From Saturnia japonica (taxonomy: Eukaryota; Arthropoda; Insecta; Lepidoptera; Saturniidae), in the NCBI GenBank assembly GCA_033032175.1, contig CM065304.1:8742001-8806000 (forward strand): a stretch of 64,000 nucleotides of DNA, read 5' to 3'. Shown here piece after piece: positions 1-9,703 of this stretch. A program made the position numbers and the translations under genes. Under the pieces are notes generated by a model that ran no database searches, was not told the DNA's origin, and worked only from the letters and a program-made list of their open reading frames with translations. Position 1 is the stretch's first letter, and each line of letters starts with the position of its first letter.

Positions 1-204
1 ATATAGAATATTATCTACCGATTACAAAAAAAAAATCCTCAATGATGAGTAGCCTAGTAATAGTAACCTTTAGGTGCATTTTAGTAAATTCATTTTATAT
101 GTTCCTATATTGACTTATGCATCATTCTCGTCGTCATATTTTGGTCTAATATTTTCTAAGAACCGATTCGTATACGTAATATCCGTATTAATAGGACTAT
201 TAAA

Positions 205-302
205 CTATAAACAACTATAGGCTACACGGGTGCGTTGGCGAGGCGGCGCGGTAGTGTTGGTTGAATACATTTAACACAGGTGAAACCATGGCCGACAGCT
301 AG
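205..302 (+). mobile_element. Helitron-like 3' end fragment
   Basis: The segment ends in CTAG followed by T and matches the 3' ends at 33610-33699 and 58352-58475, including a GGTGAAACC core shortly before the end. No 5' end was found, so this is a fragment. The Helitron assignment rests on the better-preserved copy at 33051-33699. Confidence 0.45.
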
Positions 303-477
303 TTAGTAGTAATTATAATTTCATATAAGAAATTGGCATAATTTGTTAAAGGATTTTTACATTATAAAGTTGGTCACAGGCATACGAATTGGCAGTCACG
401 CACTATTTGCATATTTCACCTGACGTAATGTCGTTCATTTCAATCACAAGAGTCTTGATAACACCGTTGGTATCAAT

Positions 478-580
478 AGCGCGTTCAGTTCCCAAGCTCT
501 GGAAACACTACTCACCCTAGGAAGACAACACAACATTATTTGACTACAATCTTCTGTAGGAGGTTCTACCTGTCTTATTT
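478..580. repeat. Interspersed repeat family B fragment
   Basis: It shares blocks such as CTCTGGAAAC..CTACTCACC and GGCTAC..ATCTTC with 53740-53920, and in reverse with 8860-8985. The family looks like the 3' part of an old retroposon. No coding capacity is visible. Confidence 0.35.
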
Positions 581-1934
581 GTTTACTCTGATATTGTCAC
601 AGTACAGGTAAGAATTTACATACTAACATACATTTTTCTACTATTATTCTATAACCCCATACAGGAATCCTAAAATCCTAACTAGATTCCGTGGTTTGAA
701 ATTGCGTAGTAATGAAAGCACCTTTCACTCAACAGTCCATTCATAAAAGTCAAAATTTCATACTTTTCCACTACGATAAGATACGAATTACATTCTAGTT
801 ATGCTCAGTAAACGAGTTTATCCAGATCTCTCTTCCGCTAGTTAATATAAGCGGCTAATACCCAACTCTTGGCTTCGATTTAATACTACCATTTACGCTT
901 TCCTTATGCACTTCGATGCCATTACTTTGGTTCTCGATAATTTACTGTCTTAGAATAATTAAACAGTACTGAATATAGTGAATAAAGATACTAGCATAGT
1001 AAATAGGATGTTTAAAAAATGATTTTCTATATAAAAAATGTTAGCAGTCACAGGGCGCCCGGCAGATGTTACACATCTTAGTGAATGTTAAAAAACAAAA
1101 CTGTTTCAAATCCCGAAACACGACAGCCCAAAGAAAGTTACTGTGATTATTTTTTATGTTATTACTATATTTATTTATCCATGTTTTAACATAAAACTTT
1201 GTAATGATCCAGTATGTCTATTAAATAAAACGATCTTGACTCCACAATGCCAACGTTGGGATCAAAGCTTCACCACGCCAACAGCCGCCAACGTTATAAC
1301 CAAAACGTCGCGATGCCAATTCGCCAATTGAAAATTAAATTAAAAATTAAATAATTAATTACAAAGTCTTCTACACCAAACTGTGAAGTATGTGGTGTAG
1401 TAGAATGTGCTCGATTGCAGGCGTTTTAAAAAAAAATAAGTATATGTAATAATAAGATAAGGGTCATGTAGTGCTGATATAAACATAGTATAAAAGCCTG
1501 TAAATAAATTAATAATTAAAAAAAAATAGATTTATTATACTGAATTTATTACATACGATCTAAAAGTATCCTGTATCAGAGACATGTAAATGTATATTGT
1601 CTGGTTACCTTCTTGTATTATTCCAAAGTTCAAGAGGAGAAAATAATATTTTATAAATGAATACATAATGTGAAAGGTTGACAAGCAAGCCACACAGTAC
1701 AGTGATTAGTAAAGAAGAAAACGGGAAGACACTAAACACAATATTCCCAAAAAGATTGAACATTAAGAAAGAGAGTCGATCCTTCATTGGATGTGCATTC
1801 GAATAATAAAGGTAAATATACATATACTTGTGTCATAAAGACATAACATCAAAACCAGGCTCCCAAAAAGTTGTTCCATAGATTATGAATGATTCCTAGG
1901 TATTTTTGTTTTAATATCATATAAGTTTTTTTGT
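581..1934. other. AT-rich non-coding stretch
   Basis: No gene, exon with splice sites or recognisable element was found. The short ORFs here lack any family signature. Confidence 0.4.
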
Positions 1935-2165
1935 AATTACAGGAAGGAAAAAGATGTCTGAGTCATATCTAGAGTTGGCAGAAGAGAAAAAGGAGTTAAT
2001 TTATATTTAAAAAATATTGGCACAAAATCAGCTGCATAATCAGCAGGAAATACACAAAATAAATATGGAAATATTGACAGACAGACAGAAACATGAAAAA
2101 ATTAAAAATGAGTTGGATTGAAATTTTTTAAAGATAAATATGAATTAGAAATAAATAAAATAAAA
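1935..2165 (+). pseudogene. Possible relic of PIF/Harbinger accessory ORF
   Basis: After an acceptor-like TTACAG, the + strand reads as a charged, helical Glu/Lys-rich peptide interrupted by stops. It resembles the C-terminal tail of the Myb/SANT-like second protein that PIF/Harbinger elements carry. Its position beside the transposase relic at 2531-5284, on the opposite strand, fits that reading. No DNA-binding motif remains, so the call rests mainly on context. Confidence 0.3.
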
Positions 2166-3154
2166 TAACATGAAATCCTAAATACTGTATTTAATTATTA
2201 TCACATATATTGACTTGACTGTATTTCTCTCAAGAACACACTTATTAGAAATAATCAATAACCAAATATATATCTTTACATTAATACTTTAACTAATGGG
2301 AAGAATGCATTATTTCAAATTAAATAATGCTATAAATTGTGTTAGTGACTGTTCATTGAAAAGCAATTTAAAATAGGTAAAATAATTTATTTTTATAATT
2401 GAGCTCTTGCAAATTTCCTGTGATTACAATCTGAAAATCGATGTGATTAAAATTATTTAAAAACCAATTTACATTCTAAAAATATTTCATGTGGATATTG
2501 TAAATATTTACAACCTTGCAAAATAACTGTTTATGAGTAATCTTCTATCCCGATTTCCAGAATGATTGGCATTTCTTGGTGATATACATCCACAGTTTCT
2601 TCGTTATAATTTGTTATGTCTTCTCCACTAGGAAGTGAATCATTTTGCAGTAAAGCAATATTATGTAAAACAGCAGTAGCTATTATTATTCCTGTAATAT
2701 TAAATCTTTTATAAATTAACATAGTACATAAGTCAATAACTGTAGATAAAAAATGTGTGCGTGTACTAGCGTACACTCATAAGAAGTGAAACTTCTTTAT
2801 GACGTTATTTTTCAAAAAATAATTTACTATATGCAACTTTACAGAAATTGGTTAAATAAAGTTAAATTAGATAAAGTTTAATAAAAGGCTTTTATTATCA
2901 TAGACATACATACAAATTCTAAAATTATTTCATTTTAGCTTATTACTACAAAGATTATTATTGAATTTCATTAATTGTAATAGAATTATTACTATTATGT
3001 TATTAATGTATTATGTTATTATATATTTGTGTTATTAATGGCTTATGGTAACTGAAATACGAAATATATTGTTTTCATTCCACAAAATTTAGTAACCGAG
3101 CGAAAACTCCATCAATTGTAGTGCCGGATCTCGTTAAAAATAAATAACATGATC

Positions 3155-3385
3155 ACGCCCACGTGTTGGTGTTTTGAAAAATGCAATCAAAAACTGAGAT
3201 TGACTTTGAATATTTTAGAAAAATAAATACCACAATAAACATCCAAGTATTGAAAAAAATTGATACCATAATTACACCCACGTGTTAGTGTATTGAAAAA
3301 TACAATAAAAAACTGAGGTTAATTTTAAATAACGTTGAAAAATAAATACCATAATTACACCTAAGTATTAGAAAAAGAGATGTAA
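3155..3385. repeat. Two tandem units of about 121 bp
   Basis: Each unit starts around CCCACGTGTT, runs through TTGAAAAAT and AAAAACTGAG, then AAAAATAAATACCA. The second copy begins about 121 bp after the first. The units lie in the inverted-repeat element 2783-3975. Confidence 0.6.
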
Positions 3386-3628
3386 TTACTTATTTTTTTT
3401 AGAAATTCACTGGAATTAGAATTAAAATAAACCTTTTTATTTTGCTGATCACTTCAATATAACATATATATATATTTATCACGTCACTATAGAGCGTTGG
3501 GAATAAATAAGCGTGCAATAGAAAAACGGTCAAGTATAGTGGTAGGAGTAAGTCCGTTAAAACGATATGCTATTGGTAAATGGCAATTGCACGACACCAC
3601 CTAGTGGTCAAAGTCATCACTACTCAAA

Positions 3629-3718
3629 TTTTTTTTTTTTTTTTTTTTAGAACTGACTACACTGTTAGCCTAGGGGCCCTAAAGCCGCTGCGGCTTTTAC
3701 AGCTTCACCGGACTTGGG
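3629..3718 (-). mobile_element. 5'-truncated jockey-like LINE tail with target duplication
   Basis: A 20-nt poly(T) (poly(A) on the minus strand) is followed by about 70 bp closely matching the 3' terminus of the full-length LINE at 24688-24800. It is flanked by perfect 12-bp duplications, TCACTACTCAAA, at 3617-3628 and 3719-3730. This is the product of an aborted reverse transcription, or of a SINE sharing the LINE tail. Confidence 0.85.
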
Positions 3719-5506
3719 TCACTACTCAAAGCGGGTCATGGGCTCTTATGGAAGTCGATGCAATCGCCACCTGGATTTCAAAAATGTAACTACTCAAAAC
3801 GGGCCGCAAAATACATTGGAGACATTTACCAATCCCTACTCCGCTGGAGAAAGTATACATCGAATCACGCGTGGTAGGGATAAGAAAAAGATGGCGCGTA
3901 ACGGAAAAATATGACGCGTAACGAAAAAATGTTACACTAAATTTTTTTCCAACCCCGATAAAGAAGTTTCACTTCAATAAAAAATAAAATGAATATGAAC
4001 TAAGTTTAGTGTTATAATCCAAAAAATATATTAAATGTGTGCAATCTTCAAGAAAATTACCTGGTACACTACACAATTTTACATTTATCCCTTTTGATAA
4101 TATAGGAAATCTTCTCTTCCAGATCCCAAATGCTCTTTCCACCACATTTCTAGTTCTGATTTGGGCTTCTTGGTATAATTTTTCTGGCCTGTTTGATGGT
4201 ATGCTATGCATTCAGGCAACGGTATCATCATGTAATTTGTTTGGGCATATCCGCTATCACCGAAAAGTAATTTATTATTATAAACACCCTTAAAATCACA
4301 GCATTTGATTATCAATATTATCAGTGTTATTAATAGTAACAAAGTTAAGTATGGATATATAACTAAAGTTATTAAATAAAGTATGTACATATGTACTTGT
4401 ACAAAGCTCCGTTTCTGAGCACAATTGTCCCAAATATTCGCATCATGTACTGAACCATGCCACCTGGCCACCACATCTTGAAACAATAGAATTGCTGTGC
4501 ATATGCACTGAGTGTTAATTGAAAAATAACCTTTGCGATTTCTATATATTTCTGCATTATCTCCACCTACAAAAATAATAACAATTAACTTCTGATATAT
4601 ATTAAGATATAAAGAGTAAATAATGATATTCTTGCATTATATATGCATATTACCTACCCTAAATACATATTAAATAATTTATTATATATTGTTTCCTCTT
4701 CTGCTCAGTAATAATATTATTGAAATAAAACACTCCTTAAGTAGGAATCAAACATACCAGGTGACAAGATTTTAATATGTGTACAATCTATAGCACCAAT
4801 AACTCTAGGAAATTTTGCGATTTCATAAAACTTTGCTATAATACTGTTTTGTTCTGCTTCTGTGATGGGCATTTTTATATATTTGGAATATAAGCTGGTA
4901 ATGGCATGCGTTACACGATGAACAATTCTGCAGGTTGTGGATTCATGAATACCAATTATATCACCACATGCTGTTAATTGAGTTCCCTTGATTAGTATAG
5001 GCAAAAACAGTAATCACAAATTGTGAAGTTAAAATATCTTACCTGTCTGAACATAATTCCAAATTTTCAATTATTTGACTTAAAAGCAGCATTACACTTT
5101 GTTAACTCCAGCGAAATCTCTTTATAAATTTATCATCCCTTAAACTATTAAATAAGTCACTACGTTCATTGACTTTTCTATAGAAATAAGGTGTACTCAA
5201 AAATTGAAAAATCACTTCATCGTCATCTGAAAGGGAATCTTCGCCGGATGTAATAACATCTACTGGGCTCGAAAATATTTCCATAGCACAAACAAATTTC
5301 TTACAAAAATGTGAAACACTATATAAGTAGTTAAATCAAGAATTAGGAAGTTAAATCGTCAAAATTGTCGGTTTAATTTTGACAGCTTCTAAAATCGAGA
5401 TTAATGTCAAAATGTCGTCGTGCAAGAAGTTAAACTAGATTTAAGCCTAAGATGAGTTTTAATTTCACTAAATCGAGTTTAAGTCATTTGGTGCAAGCCG
5501 CCCTTA

Positions 5507-6013
5507 GAAACGAAGAAGTCAAAGATTACAACGCGTTCACACGCCGTAGAAAAACGAGTTCTATGATATTAAATAAACTTACTTTGTTTAAAGTTCAACT
5601 GAACAAATGTTTACCAACTTTTTAGTCTGTTTTTTTTACATTCACTTTGTAGCATGTCGATGTTGCCTCGACTTGTTTTACAACAATTGGCTTTATGTAG
5701 TTTTTAGTATAATATTATATAACGTACCATAGTTATTGCAGGCCCATACTATAATAGTTAAACATAATAATATTTCTTTTACTTAGAAAAGTACGTCTTA
5801 TATTTGTTAACTAGCAAAAATTATTTGAACACTAAGATTCGGGACCATTTAAACGAAGTGCCGTGTTAATTGGACTTGATTAATAACTTTATTGAGTTCA
5901 TTTAAGCCCGATATTGTTGAATAATAAAAAAAGCGAAAGTTCCATAATGTATATTACAATTTCTTTGAATAATATCAATAAGATATACAGAATATAATAT
6001 AACTAAAACTCAC
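5507..6013. other. AT-rich non-coding stretch
   Basis: Between the Harbinger right end and the signal-peptide exon no element or exon is recognisable. If that exon is real, this is intron sequence. Confidence 0.35.
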
Positions 6014-6086
6014 CTCTTTCTTGAAATTCAGCCTGGCATTCCACCGCCGAGGCGATAAGCACCATCACAATAAGATACCACATCAT
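6014..6086 (-). CDS. First coding exon of a secreted protein, partial gene
   Basis: On the minus strand two ATG codons open a 24-codon frame that ends at a strong splice donor, GAG|GTGAGT, leaving one base (phase 1). The peptide begins MMWYLIVMVLIASAVECQA: a short start, a hydrophobic core and small residues at a plausible cleavage site, that is a signal peptide, then EFQER. A TATA-like box lies about 50 nt upstream. A signal-peptide first exon of this size is common in small secreted insect proteins, but the family cannot be named because no later exon was found to the left. The gene presumably continues past the window edge, with the Harbinger element in its intron. It is too short to exclude chance. 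Confidence 0.5.
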
Positions 6087-6132
6087 GTCACAGTCACAAA
6101 ATCACAACGGAGAACATGCTAGCAGTTACAAC

Positions 6133-6158
6133 TTAATATACACTCGCGCAGTTTTTAA
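6133..6158 (-). promoter_or_regulatory. Candidate TATA region for the signal-peptide gene
   Basis: On the minus strand TTAAAAAC (about 6151-6158) and TATATTAA (6133-6140) lie 47-72 nt before the ATG at 6086. Either would place transcription start within a short 5' leader. In AT-rich DNA such matches are weak evidence. Confidence 0.3.
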
Positions 6159-7749
6159 GCAATGATAATGGCGCGTCCGCCTCGCTACACAACGTTGCCT
6201 GTATGACCGATGACGTTACAAGCCACTATACTACCCAGTACCCAGTGACTTCAGCCGCGTGCGCTGGTTGCTCTTTCTAACAAAGATTAAATGTCCAGAG
6301 CCGTCATTTACACTACTCTTTTATTTGTAACATATAAATATTTAATCTTTTTTATTATTTATTACACTGTACCTACATACATTTAATTTATTTTTCTGTT
6401 TGTCTGTAATTACATGTCATTACAGTACATTAGTTTATCAATGATCGCATTTGTTACTGGATTACCATAACGTATAATATAGCTAGGATTGACAACTTTT
6501 ATTTGAGAAAATAAATATAACAATAGTTGTTGAAGGTAAGAAAAAAAACATTATATTAAAATAAAAAATCATGATCAACGTTTTTGATATTTTATTTATC
6601 TAAAATGAATCTTTTTTAATGTATGTAAAATAAAAATACTTTTACGCACCTTATTGTAAAATTAATACATTGAGTATCTTACTTACCCTTAACATGCTCT
6701 AGTTATGTCTTGAAATATCTATATCGAGATTATGTGCGTCAATAAGTATTTTCTCACTTGATAATAAATAAATACCAAAATATTATACTTCTCTACTATA
6801 AAATAGTTGAGTAAAGTTTAAGTAAACTTAAGTTCAGCTTTATGTATAACTAAGCAAACCCTGCCACGCGTTGCTGTGCCGTTTTGGAATCCATAGGAAA
6901 CATACATACATACAACGATTTTTATTTATAAGAATAAGATGAAATAAGATGTATAGCATAACCGTAATATACTGCAGAGATTCTAACACCACGCAAATTA
7001 AATAAGCAATTTAAAATGTACAATATTTATTAGTAATTGCATCCGCAACTTCACTCTCTTGTAATTGATTTTTATGAACAAGGAAACCTAGGTTTTTTTT
7101 TTCTGTATTAAAATTGGGTAGTCTTTCATTTTAACTAACTGTCATTTTATCATCACTGGTTAGCCCCTTTAGAAAAATATATGTAGCTTAGGATATTGCT
7201 CGGGATTAACCTATAATAAACTAAAAACTACATTAAAATTTGTTCAGTAATTTTTAAACGATTCGCGTTGTAACTCAAAAAAATATTACTTTTTTATGTA
7301 TGCAGATAATTATTATAAATTATTAAATACAATCTTGTGAACTTCTTCTCAATCTTGCCACAATCAATTTACCAATTTAGTATTTAATAATCAATTTAGT
7401 TCTTAATTAATAATAATATGTACTTTTTATAAATCAAGAACAAAATTTTGGAAAAACGAACTGAAAATATTCAAAATATATAAGATAAAAGCGGATAATA
7501 TAAATTAAACACGCTACGCGAAGCGATAAGGAGGGAAAAGAACAGCACTATGCTATAAATCGAGGTAGACAGGTGAGCATGCGTCGCCTCGCAGCGGGTG
7601 TTATTATAATATGTTTCAGGCCATACAAATTAGGACGATTGATTTGACTCAATACACGTCGCGTTGTTACGGGTGGTGTGGCGTATTAAAAGTATATTTC
7701 TGCCTTTATCTAATGTAATACTATCAAGTGAGCAATATGATCATAAACA
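6159..7749. other. AT-rich non-coding stretch
   Basis: No exon or full element is supported. A segment near 6850-6910 resembles the degraded ends of old interspersed repeats. A few GC-richer bases near 7560-7690 carry no open frame. Confidence 0.35.
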
Positions 7750-7967
7750 TACCATCACGCCTGTATTCCCCGAAGGGTTAGGCAGAGGTGTACTAATGTA
7801 CACCCACAGTTCGCCGAGTATGTTTCTTGGTGCCATGTAACCGGGCACGAAACCAAACTCCGAGCTGCTACTGAGAATTTCATAGGAAACACTTTGCTCG
7901 ACCTGGGATTCGAACCCAGGACCTCGCTCATAGCAGTCGCGCTTATGACCACTAGGCTAACGAGGCT
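7750..7967 (-). mobile_element. tRNA-derived SINE
   Basis: On the minus strand the head carries an A box, TAGCCTAGTGG (7959-7949), and a B box, GGTTCGAATCC (7916-7906), 43 nt apart as in tRNA genes. They would drive RNA polymerase III. A body of about 150 bp follows, ending in CTTCGGGGAATACAGGCGTG, a tail style found in lepidopteran SINEs. The acceptor stem pairs poorly, so it is not a working tRNA gene. Mobility would have depended on a LINE partner. Confidence 0.75.
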
Positions 7968-8859
7968 AAATTATACTCGTAGTTAGAATTGATTTATATA
8001 CATATATACCTTAATAAATAATTTTCGATATGAGTGTAGGCATAATATATTGCTATTATTGATCCATCTACAAAATTAATCATTGATCTCGTAGTAGCGG
8101 TTTCCTGAGGCTACGTCGCGTCGCCGCGTCATGACTGGCAACTGCACATATCCAGGTAAGCCTTCAAGGGACCCGGGGGCGGAGCGAGGGCTGAGGAGAG
8201 GTAGTGGCTAGAACTCCCAATGTAATGCCATCTTTAAAGACGGGACGAAAGTTTGAAAGGAGAGATGCATTTGTCCCCTCTTAGTGTAGAAATGAATAGA
8301 ACTTTGGGATGAAAGGGCTAAATTTGAATCATTAATTCATTATTGAAAGTGCACGAATATAAATTAATATAAATATTTTGATTACGTTCCTTCATAAATT
8401 ACTATACTAATTCTAGATATTCTATTAAAATATAAGTAATAAAATATTTTAATATATAAAATAAAAGCTAGTTCTTCAAAGGTTGTTCTACCCTTTTCAA
8501 TATCAAGTTACTGACTTGGCCATAGAGTCACCCATCGGATCCTAACATAGTCATGAACCAATGTCTCTTTAAAATAAAAATGTGAATATGAGCTATATCG
8601 GTAAGTCGTTCAGAAGTTATACGACCACTAACAGACTCACACACGATTTTTATGTATAAGGTAATATCTGGACAACCAAGCTTCGCTGAATACCTTGTAT
8701 GGAAAAAACACCTATCTAAATAAACTGCGAAACTAAATGAAAAACATGTGCACTCATTGTACGCACGTAAGAAGATGTGTTTAGGAGAATAAATCAAAAT
8801 TAACTCTAAAAATTTGATTCCGCCTGCTCTACGTAGATCAATCCAACAAATGGAATATC
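7968..8859. other. Non-coding stretch with a GC-rich patch
   Basis: A CpG-rich patch near 8110-8200 includes CCAG|GTAAGC, which looks like a splice donor, but no exon frame around it is convincing. A minus-strand open frame of 112 codons at 8528-8866 has no recognisable domain and is probably part of an old repeat. Confidence 0.3.
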
Positions 8860-8985
8860 TCGACACTACAGAAGATCGCTGCTAAATAATGTTGTGTTGT
8901 GTTCCTATGGTGAGTAGGGTTTCCAGAACTTAACCGCTTACCTTCAGGCGGGCTGGGCCATATGCTTGTTTGCCACATTATAGTT
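8860..8985 (-). repeat. Interspersed repeat family B copy
   Basis: Motifs GTGAGTAGGGTTTCCAGA and CAGGCGGGC..TTTGCCACA match, in the opposite sense, the copies near 478-580, 18110-18260 and 53670-53920. Confidence 0.4.
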
Positions 8986-9048
8986 GTGTGAAAAAATACT
9001 AAAAATAACATCATGAAGTTAGCCATTAATGATAATAATGTAAGTTCA

Positions 9049-9231
9049 TTTTTAACCGACTTCAAACAAAAGACGGAAGTTACTAAATTGGAATGTTTAT
9101 ATGTATATGTATATTTCTATGGATGTTCAGCCATACCTTCTCAGTTTATGAACCGATTTGGATGCTTCTTTTTTGTTGGATTAGGGATACCTCAAGGATT
9201 ATGAAGCGCTTAGCTCCCAATTTTACCTTTC
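9049..9231. repeat. Interspersed repeat family E copy
   Basis: It starts with TTTTAACCGACTTCAAAC and later has ATGGATGTTCAGCCATA and TTGGATTAGGGATACCTCA. Reverse-oriented relatives are at 17388-17620 and 35762-35955, and a partial one at 40560-40800. No terminal duplication could be fixed. Confidence 0.4.
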
Positions 9232-9611
9232 AATTAACCCCCGATGCAAAAAGAGGGGTGTTATAAGTTTAAAGTATGTAGCGGTGTATATATATATGTC
9301 TATCTAAGTATCTGTGTATCTATATGTCGTCTGTCTGTGGCATCGTAGCTCACAAACGGCTGAACCGATTTTGATCTAGTTTTTTTGTTTGTTTGAAAGG
9401 TGACTTAATCGAGCGTTTTCTGAGCTATAATTCAAGAAAATCTGTTGGTCTGTTTGAAGATTATCATCTCTTTTCTAGTTAAAAATAGATGTGAGCATCT
9501 TCAACAGGTCTAATTGTGTCAAGATTTAGTATTCTGTTACTTCAATGAGGTTAGAAAAACCATAACCTGATGCTGAGGTGTCATCTGGAATCTGTAGGAT
9601 ACCTAACTCCT
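9232..9611. repeat. Left half of the repeat that hosts the R1-like LINE
   Basis: This repeat matches 23492-23808 in reverse orientation and continues after the LINE at 14178-14245. It contains the widespread block CGGCTGAACCGATTTTGAT. Its last 16 bases, AGGATACCTAACTCCT (9596-9611), are the left target duplication of the LINE. Confidence 0.7.
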
Positions 9612-9703
9612 TTTTTTTTTTTTTTTTTTTTTAACGTGGAGGAAACCCATCATGGGTACACACTCGCCCGGGGGGACGAGTGGTTATGTGAGACTCCTAC
9701 TCA

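Larger units (their letters stand above)
2783..3975. mobile_element. 1.2 kb inverted-repeat element inside the Harbinger intron
   Basis: Perfect 18-bp inverted ends bound it: GAAGTGAAACTTCTTTAT at 2783-2800 and its reverse complement at 3958-3975. There is no coding capacity. Inside are two tandem units of about 121 bp and a LINE tail at 3629-3718. Removing it would leave a normal intron of about 176 nt. No clear target duplication was found, so the superfamily is open. Confidence 0.6.
2531..5284 (-). pseudogene. PIF/Harbinger (HARBI1-like) transposase pseudogene
   Basis: This was a DDE-type nuclease that cut and moved its element. Five exon pieces are legible: 5284-5043 (N-terminal acidic part and KRFRWS), about 4988-4758 (GAIDCTHIKI, first Asp), 4566-4403 (ARWHGSVHDANIW, second Asp), 4288-4061 (GDSGYA; RNVVERAFGIWKRRFPIL, final acidic residue) and 2691-2531 (ATAVLHN). 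Intron edges are clean: donor GTATGT at 4757 with acceptor TTTGTAG before 4566, and donor GTAATT at 4060 with acceptor TTACAG before 2691, both phase 1 and restoring the family sequence. The gene is dead: there is a TAA in the KRFRWS exon near 5105, a frameshift near 4205, and about 20-25 family residues missing before 4988. The last intron is 1,369 nt long because another element sits in it. Confidence 0.8.
1935..5503 (-). mobile_element. PIF/Harbinger DNA transposon, degraded
   Basis: This is the element carrying the transposase relic at 2531-5284. The right end reads GGTGCAAGCCGCCC and stops at 5503, followed by TTA at 5504-5506, the usual 3-bp PIF/Harbinger target. No matching inverted terminal sequence was found on the left, so that end is lost or diverged and the left limit is nominal. 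A separate inverted-repeat element (2783-3975) sits inside it. Confidence 0.6.

Noticed and set aside
3155..3385. CRISPR-like or regulatory array because of repeated CCCACGTG
   Set aside because: Only two units, no spacers, and located inside a transposon.
7895..7967. tRNA gene
   Set aside because: A and B boxes are present but the acceptor stem does not pair properly and a SINE body follows, so it is a SINE head.
8100..8200. CpG-rich promoter and first exon with CCAG|GTAAGC donor
   Set aside because: No supported open frame, TATA box or downstream exon; the sequence resembles GC-rich repeats nearby.
9596..9611. Telomere-targeted R1-clade element (the duplication contains GTTAGG)
   Set aside because: Only one TTAGG unit is present and the flanks are an interspersed repeat, not (TTAGG)n.
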